The translations under genes were made by a program, and so were the position numbers. The notes beneath the pieces are model-generated. The model was given only the letters and a program-made list of their open reading frames with translations, made no database searches and had not been told where the DNA came from. This document shows, piece after piece, positions 44,594 to 53,309 of a stretch of 64,000 nucleotides of DNA. The stretch's first letter is position 1; each line of letters opens with the position of its first letter. This DNA is from Paraburkholderia phenoliruptrix (GTDB lineage: Bacteria; Pseudomonadota; Gammaproteobacteria; Burkholderiales; Burkholderiaceae), in the NCBI RefSeq assembly GCF_019511605.1, contig NZ_JAEUAV010000002.1:484737-548736 (forward strand), given 5' to 3'.

Positions 44594-45067
44594 TCAACGG
44601 GCTGCATCGCCGTGCAACTCGAACACGCTGTCGATTTCTACCGGAATGCCCATGGGCAGCGTGTGCACGCCGATGGCGCTGCGGGCCGGCAACAGGTCCG
44701 CGCCGAACAGGTCCAGCAGCAGGTCGCTCGCGCCATTCGCTACCTTTGGATGCTGGGTGAACGACGCCGATGCACGCACGTAGACAGTCAACCGCGCGCA
44801 GCGCCTGACGCGATCGAGTCCGCACTGTTCGTCGAGGCAAGCGAGAATCATCAGCATCGTCAGCCTCGCGCAATGTTGAGCGCGTTCAAGGCTCATATCT
44901 TCGCCGACGACGCCTGTGACAGGCGCGCCGTTCTCGAAGGGCCCAAGGCCGGAAACGTGCGCCTGGTTGCCGATGATGGATACGGTGCGATATGAGCCGA
45001 GCGGCGCGATGGGCTCAGGAAGAACCAGCCCGAGAGTCGCGAGACGGGCGCTTGTGGTTTCAGACAT
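44594..45067 (-). CDS. RidA/YjgF-family protein
   Basis: 157 residues. The C-terminal signature LPARSAIGVHTLPMGIPVEI contains the arginine and the glutamate typical of imine/enamine deaminases of the RidA superfamily; LTMLMILACLDEQCG and VRRCARLTVYVRASA match the preceding helix and strand. It probably hydrolyses reactive enamine intermediates released by PLP enzymes. The ATG at 45067 has GGAGA five bases upstream. A four-copy 14-base repeat lies 20 bases before the start codon, between this gene and the SDR gene on the same strand. Confidence 0.92.
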   Translation of the reverse strand: MSETTSARLATLGLVLPEPIAPLGSYRTVSIIGNQAHVSGLGPFENGAPVTGVVGEDMSLERAQHCARLTMLMILACLDEQCGLDRVRRCARLTVYVRASASFTQHPKVANGASDLLLDLFGADLLPARSAIGVHTLPMGIPVEIDSVFELHGDAAR

Positions 45068-45087
45068 GAAATCTCCGTGCGTAAAAG

Positions 45088-45143
45088 GTGGCAACCGCTC
45101 AGTGGCAACCGTTGAGTGGCAGCCGCTGAGTGGCAACCGTAAG
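45088..45143. repeat. 14-bp tandem repeat, four copies, in the ridA-like leader
   Basis: GTGGCAACCGCTCA, GTGGCAACCGTTGA, GTGGCAGCCGCTGA and GTGGCAACCGTAAG follow without spacer. The array ends about 20 bases upstream of the start codon of the RidA gene on the minus strand. The period equals that of the array in front of glmS, but the sequence is unrelated. Confidence 0.85.
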
Positions 45144-45235
45144 CAAAAGCTTGGAGGACCTTGCCGGGCGTAGGGCCGCATGTCGTCCAACCGGCACAAA
45201 GGTACCAGCGAATAGCGGTTGTGTGCGTGGGATCG

Positions 45236-46285
45236 TTAGTTTGTATCGCGCAGGAGCCCCAGCCGCACGAGGCTTTCAGCCGTGGCAACGATAGCTTCCT
45301 CACGCGGGCGCGGCGACCAGCCAAGCAGGTCGATGGCCTTCTGGCTGGTGGCGTTCAGATTCAGGCCGAGCAGCGGCAGGGACCCTCGCAACGCTGGATC
45401 CCTGAGGGCGCCGAGGCGCACCAGCCAGTTGGGCAGCACGCGCGTGGATACATGGCGTGCGGCATGCCCCATGCGTGCTTTCAGAAGCTGAGCGACGTCG
45501 GCGAGCCACATGCTTTCGCCAGCAATGGCAATGAAGCGCTCACCGCTAGCGGCTTCGTGGGTCATGGCGCGCACATGCAGATCGGCCAGATCCCGCACGT
45601 CGACGAAGCCCGAGTTGATCCGCGGATTGCCGGGCTGGCCGTTCAGCATGCCTCTGATCAGGCGAATGGAGTGTGAATAGTCCGCGCCGAGCACAGGTCC
45701 AACAACCGTGACAGGGTTGATTGCAGACAGTTGCAAACCCCGTCCTTCCCGCGCGACGAAGTCCCAGGCCGCGCGTTCCGCCAAGGTCTTCGACTTCTGA
45801 TAAGGCCACACATCGGGTTTCGTCAGGTCGCTCCAGTCGCTCTCGTTGAAGGGCCGCTTCATTGGCCCGTGCCCAGCGCAGATCGCACCGAAAGCGGAGG
45901 TCAGAACCACGCGCTGCACGCCCGCGTCGCGTGCGGCGCGCAGCACGCGCAGATTGCCTTGCACCGCGGGCCTGATCCAGTCGTCTTCGCTCGTCTGCGT
46001 TCCGGTGGGCGTCGGCGACGCTCCATGCATGACGTAGGCGCAGCCGGCAACTGCTTCTTGCCAGCCTTCGTCGGAAGCGAGGTCGGCTGCAACAAACGAC
46101 AGACGATCCGCCGGCTCGACTCCACCTGCGTTGAGTTGTTCGCGCACCTGCGTTTGCCGCGTCAGCGAGCGGACGGTGGTTCGCACGCGATACCCGCGAT
46201 CCAGCAGCGCGAGGATGCAGTGTTGTGCAATGAAGCCCGTACCGCCGGTGACGAGAACGGATACGTCTTTGCTATTGCTGTTCAT
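45236..46285 (-). CDS. extended SDR (dihydroflavonol 4-reductase-like)
   Basis: 349 residues. VLVTGGTGFIAQHCILALLD is the NAD(P) motif, VVLTSAFGAICAGHGP the serine strand, and WPYQKSKTLAE the catalytic Tyr-x3-Lys. SAINPVTVVGPVLGADYSHS is characteristic of the dihydroflavonol reductase/aldehyde reductase branch. It likely reduces an aldehyde or ketone with NADPH. It is divergent from an AraC-type regulator starting 97 bp away, which may control it. The minus-strand RidA gene follows after about 170 bp. Confidence 0.93.
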   Translation of the reverse strand: MNSNSKDVSVLVTGGTGFIAQHCILALLDRGYRVRTTVRSLTRQTQVREQLNAGGVEPADRLSFVAADLASDEGWQEAVAGCAYVMHGASPTPTGTQTSEDDWIRPAVQGNLRVLRAARDAGVQRVVLTSAFGAICAGHGPMKRPFNESDWSDLTKPDVWPYQKSKTLAERAAWDFVAREGRGLQLSAINPVTVVGPVLGADYSHSIRLIRGMLNGQPGNPRINSGFVDVRDLADLHVRAMTHEAASGERFIAIAGESMWLADVAQLLKARMGHAARHVSTRVLPNWLVRLGALRDPALRGSLPLLGLNLNATSQKAIDLLGWSPRPREEAIVATAESLVRLGLLRDTN

Positions 46286-46381
46286 GTCGTGAATGTCCCG
46301 GACGAAGAACCGGAAGATTAAGACCCGACCTGCGGATTGTTAATGCTCTATAGTGCGATTTACTTGCGCGACCGTACGATC

Positions 46382-47392
46382 ATGAGTGGCGATCCCTTCT
46401 CCGACATCCTCAAATTCACAAATGCCGAATCGCTGGCGACGGGCGGCTTCTCGGCCGGCGGCGCGTGGGCCATCCGTTTTCCGGCACCGGACAAGATCAA
46501 ATTCTTTGCCGTGGTGAAAGGCACATGCTGGGTTTCTATAGACGGCAACGACGAACCCTTCTGTTTTGGAAGCGGTGATGTAGGTCTTCTGACGGCGAAA
46601 CGGTCCTTTGTGCTCGCGAGCGATCCTTCTGTTGTGCCCGTCGACGCAATGGCGTTGTTCTCGGGCGCAGGGAGGTCCACGGTCACACTGGGCAACGGCG
46701 ATGACTTCGCACAGATCGGCGGACACGTGCTGCTCGATCCGGCCAGCGGCAGCTTGCTGTCAGGCGTTCTGCCGCCGTGGATTCACGTACCGGCCACATC
46801 GCCGCAGGCAGCAAAGTTCCGGTGGCTTCTCGAGCAACTTGTGGAGGAGCGCGCGGCCGATTTGCCTGGCGCGCAACTCGTGTCGGCCCAGCTGTCGCAG
46901 CTACTCTTCATTCAGATACTGCGCGCTCACCTGCAAACATCCAGTCCCATGACAGGTTGGCTGCGCGCGTTGGGCAACCCGCGCATTGCGCCCGCGCTGC
47001 GCCTCATGCACGGCGATCCGGCACGCTCATGGCATCTGGACGAACTTGCCAGCGCCTGCGCAATGTCACGGACCACGTTCGCTTCGCACTTCAGGGCGAG
47101 CGCCGGTGTCGCGCCACTCGCTTATCTCGCCGAATGGCGCATGCGTCTGGCGCAACGCCGCTTGCGCGAGGAAAACGCGCCGGTCGCCGTGGTGGCCCAG
47201 TCGCTTGGCTATTCGTCGGAAAGTGCTTTCAGTCACGCCTTCAAGCGCATGACCGGACATTCGCCGAAGGCATACCGGCAGGTCGCACGGAACGCTGCGT
47301 CGGAAGACGTCAACCAGGGACGCAGCAGCGTTCGCTCGCAACAGGCGGTTAACGGTTCGAGTCCGCAGCCGTTTCCATTGGAACCTCAGTGA
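46382..47392 (+). CDS. AraC-family regulator with cupin sensor domain
   Basis: 336 residues. The N-terminal cupin domain (FSAGGAWAIRFPAPDKIKFF; GTCWVSIDG; FGSGDVGLLTAKRSFVL) is of the AraC cupin_6 type. The C-terminal double helix-turn-helix (SWHLDELASACAMSRTTFAS; VAVVAQSLGYSSESAFSHAF) ends with GHSPKAYRQVAR. This architecture is common in regulators of an adjacent oxidoreductase, here the divergent SDR gene. The last 44 bp overlap the end of the convergent MarR gene. The ATG at 46382 lacks a clear Shine-Dalgarno; upstream in-frame ATGs lie at 46337 and 46343. Confidence 0.9.
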   Translation: MSGDPFSDILKFTNAESLATGGFSAGGAWAIRFPAPDKIKFFAVVKGTCWVSIDGNDEPFCFGSGDVGLLTAKRSFVLASDPSVVPVDAMALFSGAGRSTVTLGNGDDFAQIGGHVLLDPASGSLLSGVLPPWIHVPATSPQAAKFRWLLEQLVEERAADLPGAQLVSAQLSQLLFIQILRAHLQTSSPMTGWLRALGNPRIAPALRLMHGDPARSWHLDELASACAMSRTTFASHFRASAGVAPLAYLAEWRMRLAQRRLREENAPVAVVAQSLGYSSESAFSHAFKRMTGHSPKAYRQVARNAASEDVNQGRSSVRSQQAVNGSSPQPFPLEPQ

Positions 47393-47858
47393 AATGCTCG
47401 AGCGATTCGGCGTTCGCGTACAGGCGCTCCAGTAGATCCCGCAGAAAGTCGATTTCCACCTGACTAAAGCAGTTCAACGCAGTCACTTCGAAGTGCTTCG
47501 CGAGCGGCACGATCTTGCGCGTGAGTTTCGCGCCCTCGGCGGTGAGCGATAGCTGCACGGCGCGCCCGTCCGACGAACTTTTCTCGCGCAGCACCAGACC
47601 CTGCGCGATGAGTCGATCGACGATCCGCGACAGAGCGGACATGTCCACGCAGGCACGGTCTACCAGTTCCGACAGGCGCTGATGCGGGCGGTGCCCGAGC
47701 GACGCGCACACGCGCCATTCGCTCAGCGACAGGCCATAGTGGCGCAGCACTTTTGAAAACGAACCGCCCATACGACTGCCCGCACGCGCGACGAGGTAGG
47801 GAATTGCGCGTTCCAGGTCGTGCTCGATGAGCGGCGGGTTCGGCCTCTTCATATTCAT
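47349..47858 (-). CDS. MarR-family regulator of the resorcylate-type cluster
   Basis: 169 residues. The winged-helix core is clear: LSLSEWRVCASLGHRPHQRL, then SELVDRACVDMSALSRIVDR and SDGRAVQLSLTAEGAKL. MarR proteins typically repress divergent aromatic catabolic genes until a phenolic ligand binds. Here the divergent gene is the decarboxylase at 48067, and the intergenic region carries a repeated 24-base motif that could be its operator. Two starts are possible (47858 MNMKRP, 47852 MKRP). The 3' end overlaps the convergent AraC gene by 44 bp. Confidence 0.9.
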   Translation of the reverse strand: MNMKRPNPPLIEHDLERAIPYLVARAGSRMGGSFSKVLRHYGLSLSEWRVCASLGHRPHQRLSELVDRACVDMSALSRIVDRLIAQGLVLREKSSSDGRAVQLSLTAEGAKLTRKIVPLAKHFEVTALNCFSQVEIDFLRDLLERLYANAESLEHFTEVPMETAADSNR

Positions 47859-47871
47859 ACCGCGGCGTAAT

Positions 47872-48053
47872 AGTTGAAGTTGCAAGTATATACCATCGGC
47901 TACGGGACGGCCAAACTCGGCTATTTGTCGCGTTTACTCCGGACTTAACGACAGTGGTGGAGCCGAGCGTCACGCGGGTATTCCCTGATTCATAGTTGAA
48001 AAATCAAATATATACTGGCCGGAAATTTAGATGATTTTTCAAGTAAATTTCCG
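47872..48053. promoter_or_regulatory. divergent control region with repeated motif and interleaved inverted repeats
   Basis: A 24-base motif with consensus AGTTGAA-N5-CAA-N-TATATAC occurs at 47872-47895 and 47994-48017. TTGAAAAATCA (47996-48006) has a perfect inverted copy TGATTTTTCAA (48032-48042), and CGGAAATTT (48020-48028) pairs with AAATTTCCG (48045-48053), so the two inverted repeats interleave. A TATACT hexamer at 48011-48016 is a probable -10 for the decarboxylase gene. The arrangement fits MarR operators on both promoters. Confidence 0.6.
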
Positions 48054-48066
48054 TGAGAGCCATGCT

Positions 48067-49038
48067 ATGAAAGACAAGATTGCGCTGGAAGAACACTTCG
48101 CCATCGACCAGACCATCGGCGATTCACAGGTATATGCGCGTGCGCAAGTGTGGACGACGCTGCGCGCGAATCTGCTCGACTTCGAGCAGCAGCGCCTCGA
48201 GCAGATGGAAGAGTGGGGCACCGCGTATTCGATTCTGTCGCTGAATTCGCCGGCCGTGCAGGCGATTCCCGATGCCGGCCGCGCCTATGACGTGGCACGC
48301 CGCGCCAATGACGTGCTTGCCGAACAGATCAGCCGCCATCCGAAGCGCTTCGGCGGCTTCGCCGCCTTGCCGATGCAGGATCCCGAACTCGCCGCGCGCG
48401 AGCTGGAGCGCTGCGTGAACGAACTGGGATTTCACGGCTTTCTGGTGAACGGCTTTTCGCAGGTTGGCGACGCAGACACCGTCGTCTACTACGACGACCC
48501 GCGCTTCGAAGGATTCTGGGCGCGCGCTGCCGCGTTGAACAAGCCGTTCTACATGCATCCGCGCGATCCGCTGCTGACGCACGCAAAGGTATTCGACGGC
48601 GCGCATTGGCTGACCGGCCCGACGTGGGCGTTTGCCGCGGAAACCAGCATGCATGCGCTGCGTCTGCTGTCGAGCGGGCTCTTCGATCGCCATCCGCAGT
48701 TGCAGATGATCCTCGGCCATTTCGGCGAGGGCATTCCGTCCAACGTCTGGCGCATCGACCACATCCTGCGCAAGGGCCGCCGCGGCATGCCGTGCGAACG
48801 CGAGATCGGCGATTACCTGCGCGAGAACGTGTACATCACGACAAGCGGCAATTTCCGCACACCGACACTGCTTTCGACGATGCTCGAAGTCGGCAGCGAC
48901 CGCATCATGTACTCGGTCGACTATCCGTTTGAAAAGCACGAGGACGCGGCGCGCTGGTTCGACCGCTGCGAAATCAGCGAGAACGACCGGCGCAAGATCG
49001 GCCGGGACAACGCGCGCCGTCTGTTCGGTCTCGCATGA
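48067..49038 (+). CDS. gamma-resorcylate-type (dihydroxybenzoate) decarboxylase, amidohydrolase superfamily
   Basis: 323 residues, the usual length. KIALEEHFAI supplies Glu8 and His10, FYMHPRDP His164 and MYSVDYPFE Asp285. This is the metal-ligand set of gamma-resorcylate decarboxylase, and Asn128 in FLVNGFSQ matches its substrate-contact asparagine. GPTWAFAAETSMHALRLLSS and ITTSGNFRTPTLLS are also family hallmarks. It should remove CO2 non-oxidatively from 2,6-dihydroxybenzoate (or a close relative) to give resorcinol. It is the first gene of a plus-strand operon; its stop overlaps the start of the transporter gene (ATGA). Close relatives can use 2,3- or 2,4-dihydroxybenzoate, so the exact acid is open. 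Confidence 0.9.
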   Translation: MKDKIALEEHFAIDQTIGDSQVYARAQVWTTLRANLLDFEQQRLEQMEEWGTAYSILSLNSPAVQAIPDAGRAYDVARRANDVLAEQISRHPKRFGGFAALPMQDPELAARELERCVNELGFHGFLVNGFSQVGDADTVVYYDDPRFEGFWARAAALNKPFYMHPRDPLLTHAKVFDGAHWLTGPTWAFAAETSMHALRLLSSGLFDRHPQLQMILGHFGEGIPSNVWRIDHILRKGRRGMPCEREIGDYLRENVYITTSGNFRTPTLLSTMLEVGSDRIMYSVDYPFEKHEDAARWFDRCEISENDRRKIGRDNARRLFGLA

Positions 49039-50402
49039 ACATGCGCGAGCAACAGTCGCATGCAATCGACGTCGCCGCCACCATCGACGCGCAGCCGGTC
49101 GGCGCCTTCCAGAAGCGGTTGATGGTTTTGATCGCGCTGTGCGTGGTGGTCGACGGATTCGACGTGCAGTCGATGGGCTTCGTCGCCCCCGCGCTGATTG
49201 CATCGTGGCACGTGTCGCGCGCGGCGATGGGGCCGGTGTTCGGCGCGAGTCTCGTCGGCATGCTGATCGGCGCGCTGTCGATGGGGCCGCTCGCCGACCG
49301 GATCGGCCGTCGTCCGGTGCTGCTTGGCTGCACCGCATTCGTCGGCGCGATGATGATTGCAACCGCGTTCGCCGGCTCGCTCGCGCAATTGCTTGCGCTG
49401 CGTTTCGTGACCGGCTGCGGCCTTGGCGGCATCATGGGCAATGCGGTCGCGCTCGTGAGCGAGTACAGCCCGGCCCGCAAACGCGCAACGCTCACCATGT
49501 GGGTGTCGTGCGGCTTCACGTTAGGCGCGGCGTTCGGCGGCGTCGTGTCGGCGGTGTTGATTCCGCTTGCCGGCTGGCGCGCGGTGTTTGCGCTCGGCGG
49601 CGCGGTGCCGCTGCTGATCGCCGCGGCGATGGCGTTCGCGCTGCCCGAGTCGATGCAGTTTCTGATTGCGCGCGGCGCGCAGGCCGAACGCATCGCCGCG
49701 CTGTTGCAACGCGTCGCGCCTTCCGTACACGTCGCTGCGTCCGCGCGCTTTGTCGCACCGCTGCGCACGCATGACGGAAGTCCGGTCGCGGCGCTGTTTG
49801 CCGACGGTCGCGCGCGGGTCACGCTGCTCGCGTGGGGCGTCAACTTCATGAACCTGCTGAACCTGTTCTTTCTCGCGAACTGGCTGCCGACCATTGCGAC
49901 GGACTTCGGCTACGGCGTCGCCGATGCGGCCATTATCGGTACGACGCTGCAGATAGGCGGCGTGATCGGCACGCTCGCCATGGGACCGCTGATCGACCGT
50001 TGGGGTTTTTTTCGCGTGCTCGTGCCTGCCTGTCTGATCGCGACGCTCACTATCCTGTCCATCAGCCACGTCGCTGCGGTTTCACTGGCGATGCTGCTGG
50101 CGGTCGTCGCAGCGAGCGGCTTTGCGATTGTCGGCGGGCAGCCGGCAAACAACGCGCTCTCGGCGGCGCTTTATCCGGTCACGCTGCGCGCGACCGGCGT
50201 GGGTTGGACGCTAGGCATCGGCCGTGCCGGTTCGATTGTCGGACCGCTGGTTGCCGGCGCGCTGATGCAACTGCACTGGAGCGCGCAGCAACTGTTCTGC
50301 GCGGCGGCGATTCCGGCTTTGCTGTCGTCCCTCATGTTGTACGCAATGTCGCGTGACCGCCGCCTCATGCTGACGCGCAAGCCTTCGACGGAAGCAGTCT
50401 GA
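49035..50402 (+). CDS. AAHS-family aromatic acid:H+ symporter
   Basis: 455 residues with 12 membrane helices. VDGFDVQSMGFVAPALIASW carries the DGFD signature of aromatic acid/H+ symporters in helix 1, and GPLADRIGRRPVLLG the conserved loop 2-3; LRATGVGWTLGIGRAGSI is typical of helices 10-11. It imports a benzoate-type acid, presumably the substrate of the decarboxylase whose stop codon overlaps its ATG. The next gene (2Fe-2S subunit) follows after 59 bp. Confidence 0.94.
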   Translation: MNMREQQSHAIDVAATIDAQPVGAFQKRLMVLIALCVVVDGFDVQSMGFVAPALIASWHVSRAAMGPVFGASLVGMLIGALSMGPLADRIGRRPVLLGCTAFVGAMMIATAFAGSLAQLLALRFVTGCGLGGIMGNAVALVSEYSPARKRATLTMWVSCGFTLGAAFGGVVSAVLIPLAGWRAVFALGGAVPLLIAAAMAFALPESMQFLIARGAQAERIAALLQRVAPSVHVAASARFVAPLRTHDGSPVAALFADGRARVTLLAWGVNFMNLLNLFFLANWLPTIATDFGYGVADAAIIGTTLQIGGVIGTLAMGPLIDRWGFFRVLVPACLIATLTILSISHVAAVSLAMLLAVVAASGFAIVGGQPANNALSAALYPVTLRATGVGWTLGIGRAGSIVGPLVAGALMQLHWSAQQLFCAAAIPALLSSLMLYAMSRDRRLMLTRKPSTEAV

Positions 50403-50461
50403 GCGCGCCTGCGCCGCTCGCCTCGCCGTCGTACTTCTTTCTTTCCCACTGGAGTATTCCG

Positions 50462-50926
50462 ATGACGATTTCGCTGCTGGTGAATCGGCAACGGCGCACG
50501 GTTCCCGCGTCGCCCGACACGCCGCTGCTGTACGTGCTGCGCAACGACCTTGCGCTGAATGGCGTCAGGTTCGGCTGCGGACAGGCGCAATGCGGGGCGT
50601 GCACGGTGATGCTCGGCAAGACGCCGGTGCGTTCCTGCGTGTTCCCGGTCGGCGCGGTGCGCGGCCAGGCCGTGACGACCGTCGAGGGGCTCGGCACGTC
50701 CGGGCAATTGCATCCGTTGCAGCAGGCCTTCATCGACGAACAGGCGGCACAGTGCGGCTACTGTTCGAGCGGCATGCTGATGGCGGCCAAGGCGTTGCTG
50801 GACGCGAATCCGCACCCCGACGAGCAGGCCGTGCGTAGCGCGCTTGCGGGACAGAAGTGCCGTTGCGGCGCGCACAACCGGATTGTGCGCGCCGTGTTGC
50901 GGGCCGCGGAGGCAATGCGCGCATGA
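50462..50926 (+). CDS. 2Fe-2S subunit of a molybdenum hydroxylase (IorA-like)
   Basis: 154 residues. An N-terminal ferredoxin-like [2Fe-2S] site (FGCGQAQCGACTVMLG with Cys39, 44, 47 and Cys59) is followed by the helical [2Fe-2S] site (QCGYCSSGM, Cys98 and 101; KCRCGAHNRI, Cys133 and 135). This is the small subunit of xanthine-oxidase-family enzymes such as isoquinoline 1-oxidoreductase and periplasmic aldehyde oxidases. It passes electrons from the Mo centre of the next gene product. The start has GGAG eight bases upstream; its stop overlaps the next ATG. Confidence 0.94.
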   Translation: MTISLLVNRQRRTVPASPDTPLLYVLRNDLALNGVRFGCGQAQCGACTVMLGKTPVRSCVFPVGAVRGQAVTTVEGLGTSGQLHPLQQAFIDEQAAQCGYCSSGMLMAAKALLDANPHPDEQAVRSALAGQKCRCGAHNRIVRAVLRAAEAMRA

Positions 50927-53172
50927 ACGCCTTCGAGATACGATCGCCAGGCTTTTCCGCGTCGCGCCGCCGCTTCGGCAAACAGGCGGGCGCGCTGGTG
51001 GCGCTGTTTTCGCTCGCGCCGTTCGCTTGCCCCGCGCAGACGTCTGCGCCGGTCAGCTTTCGCGCGAACCCGCGGTTGACCGGCTGGATACGCGTGGACG
51101 AGCGGGGCCGCGTGACCGTGTTCACAGGCAAGGCCGAACTTGGGCAGGGCATCCTGACCGCGCTCACGCAAATCGCCGCGGAGCAACTGGACGTCGATTT
51201 TTCGAGCGTGACGATCGTCTCCGCCGACACGTCCCGCAGTCCGAACGAGGGCTACACATACGGCAGCCAGTCGGTCGAGCAAAGCGGCGCTGCTCTGCAG
51301 GCTGCGAGTGCGCAGGCGCGCGCGGTGCTGGTCGGCGCGGCGGCGCGGCAACTGGGCGTCGCCGCCGATGTCCTGAGCGTACGCGGCGGCGTGGTCCACG
51401 CGCCCGATGGCCGCAGCGTGCCCTACGCCGATCTCGTGCGCGGCGAGCGCTCGCTGCTGGATCGCGAGGTAACGGCCGATGCGCCCGTCAAGCGGCCCGC
51501 CGACTACAGGTTGATTGGCCATTCGATCCCGCGCATCGATCTGCCTGCGAAGTTCACCGGCGGCGCCGCGTTCGTGCAGGACATGCGCCTGCCCGGCATG
51601 CTGTTCGGGCGCGTGGTGCGCCCGCCTCGTGCGGGAGCGAATCTGATCGCCGTGGATCTGGAGAAGGCGCGGGCCATGCCGGGCGTCGTCGCAGTGGTCC
51701 GCGACGGCGATTTCCTCGCGCTCGCTGCCGAACGCGAAGAACAGGCGATCGCCGCGCGCGCGGTGCTCGCGAACGCTGCCCGCTGGAACGACGCGCACGC
51801 CGATCTTCCCGATGTCGACGCATTGCCGGCCGCGCTGCGCAGTTGGCGCAGCGAGGACACGGTTGCAGCGGCAACCGGTCAGGACGTACCGGTGCCGGCG
51901 GACGTCCGCTGGATCGAAGCGGACTATTCGCGGCCGTATCTGTCGCAGGCTTCGATTGGACCTTCGTGTGCGCTTGCATGGTTCACAGGTGCGCATATGA
52001 CCGTGTGGTCGCACACGCAGGGGGCTTACCCGCTGCGCGCCGATCTTGCGACGGTGCTCGGCATGCCAGTCGACTCGGTCGATGTCGTGCACGTACCGGG
52101 CTCGGGTTGTTACGGCCATAACGGCGCGGACGACGTAGCACTCGACGTGGCGCTGCTCGCCCGTGCAGTCGCGGGCCGGCCCGTGAAGCTGCAATGGATG
52201 CGCGACGACGAATTTGCGTGGGCGCCGATCAGTCCTGCCATGTCCATGCGCATCCGGGCCGCGCTCTCGCCGCAGGGCCGCATCGCCGACTGGCAGTACG
52301 AAGTGTGGAGCAACACGCACGCGGCGCGGCCGGGGCAGCCCGGCGGCATCAATCTGCTCGCAGCGTGGCATCTGCAAAAGCCATTCACCCCATCCCCGTT
52401 CCTGCGCATTCCTCAGCCGTACGGCAACGGTGATCGCAACGCGGTGTCGGTGTATGCGTTGCCGCGGCAACGCGTGGTCAATCATCTGCTGCTCGATTCG
52501 CCCATCCGCACGAGTTCGCTGCGCACGCTCGGCGCGTTCGGCAACATTTTCGCGATCGAGTCGTTCATGGACGAACTTGCGAGCGCCGCTAACGCTGATC
52601 CAGCCGCGTTCCGCCGCGCTCACCTGAGCGATCCGCGTGCGCTGGCCGTGCTGAATGCTGCGCTCGCGAAAGCGAACTGGCGCGCGGACGAAAAGTTGCC
52701 GCCGGGACGCGGGCGCGGTCTCGCGTATTCGCGCTACAAGAGCATTCAGGCGTATGCGGCGGTGGTGGTGGACGTGGATGTGGAACGCGAGAGCGGCGCG
52801 GTCAGAATCGAACGCGTCACGATTGCGGCCGATCTCGGTCGCGTCATCAATCCGGACGGCGCGAGAAACCAGATTGAAGGTGGCGTGCTGCAGGCGCTCA
52901 GCTGGTCGCTCAAGGAGCGCGTGAGTTTCGACCGCCGCGAAATCACGACGCGCGGCTGGGCCGACTATCCAATCTTCACGTTCGAAGACGTTCCGCCTGT
53001 CGACATTGTGCTGATCGACAGGCCGGAGATGCCGTCGCTAGGTGCGGGGGAGTTCTCGGTGGGCCCGGCTGCGGCGGCGCTGGCAAATGCAGTCGCGGCG
53101 GCGACAGGCGGCCGCGTGCGCGATCTGCCGATGACGCCGCAGCGGGTCAAGGCGGCATTCGCCGCGGTTTGA
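50923..53172 (+). CDS. Mo-cofactor subunit of a molybdenum hydroxylase (IorB-like), Tat-exported
   Basis: 749 residues. The N-terminus has a twin-arginine signal (ASRRRFGKQAGALVALFSLA), so the folded enzyme should be periplasmic. The molybdopterin-binding blocks include FTGKAELGQGILTALTQIAA, LIGHSIPRIDLPAKFTGGAA, PGSGCYGHNGADDVALDVAL and the C-terminal LGAGEFSVGPAAAALANAVA with the catalytic glutamate. Relatives oxidise N-heteroaromatics or aldehydes using water. The usual partner cytochrome c is not encoded here. Its place in a dihydroxybenzoate/hydroxyquinol cluster suggests it makes or modifies an aromatic substrate. The ATG at 50923 overlaps the previous stop. Confidence 0.92.
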   Translation: MNAFEIRSPGFSASRRRFGKQAGALVALFSLAPFACPAQTSAPVSFRANPRLTGWIRVDERGRVTVFTGKAELGQGILTALTQIAAEQLDVDFSSVTIVSADTSRSPNEGYTYGSQSVEQSGAALQAASAQARAVLVGAAARQLGVAADVLSVRGGVVHAPDGRSVPYADLVRGERSLLDREVTADAPVKRPADYRLIGHSIPRIDLPAKFTGGAAFVQDMRLPGMLFGRVVRPPRAGANLIAVDLEKARAMPGVVAVVRDGDFLALAAEREEQAIAARAVLANAARWNDAHADLPDVDALPAALRSWRSEDTVAAATGQDVPVPADVRWIEADYSRPYLSQASIGPSCALAWFTGAHMTVWSHTQGAYPLRADLATVLGMPVDSVDVVHVPGSGCYGHNGADDVALDVALLARAVAGRPVKLQWMRDDEFAWAPISPAMSMRIRAALSPQGRIADWQYEVWSNTHAARPGQPGGINLLAAWHLQKPFTPSPFLRIPQPYGNGDRNAVSVYALPRQRVVNHLLLDSPIRTSSLRTLGAFGNIFAIESFMDELASAANADPAAFRRAHLSDPRALAVLNAALAKANWRADEKLPPGRGRGLAYSRYKSIQAYAAVVVDVDVERESGAVRIERVTIAADLGRVINPDGARNQIEGGVLQALSWSLKERVSFDRREITTRGWADYPIFTFEDVPPVDIVLIDRPEMPSLGAGEFSVGPAAAALANAVAAATGGRVRDLPMTPQRVKAAFAAV

Positions 53173-53223
53173 AGGCGGATTGAACGCGGTTTAAAGGAGG
53201 TTCAAACGCGGTTTGCATTTCGC

Positions 53224-53254
53224 AGCGCGGCGCCGGATCGACCGGCGCCGCGCT
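53224..53254. terminator. 13-bp perfect hairpin between convergent operons
   Basis: AGCGCGGCGCCGG and CCGGCGCCGCGCT pair completely around a 5-base loop. It lies between the molybdenum-hydroxylase stop (53172) and the DoxX stop (53310), where transcripts from both sides must end. It is preceded at 53163-53216 by short GCGGTTT(G/A)AA-like repeats. Confidence 0.7.
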
Positions 53255-53309
53255 CTAAGGTCAATTGGCCGTTAGCCTACTGAACATGACAAGCGCGCGT
53301 GCTGAGCAA

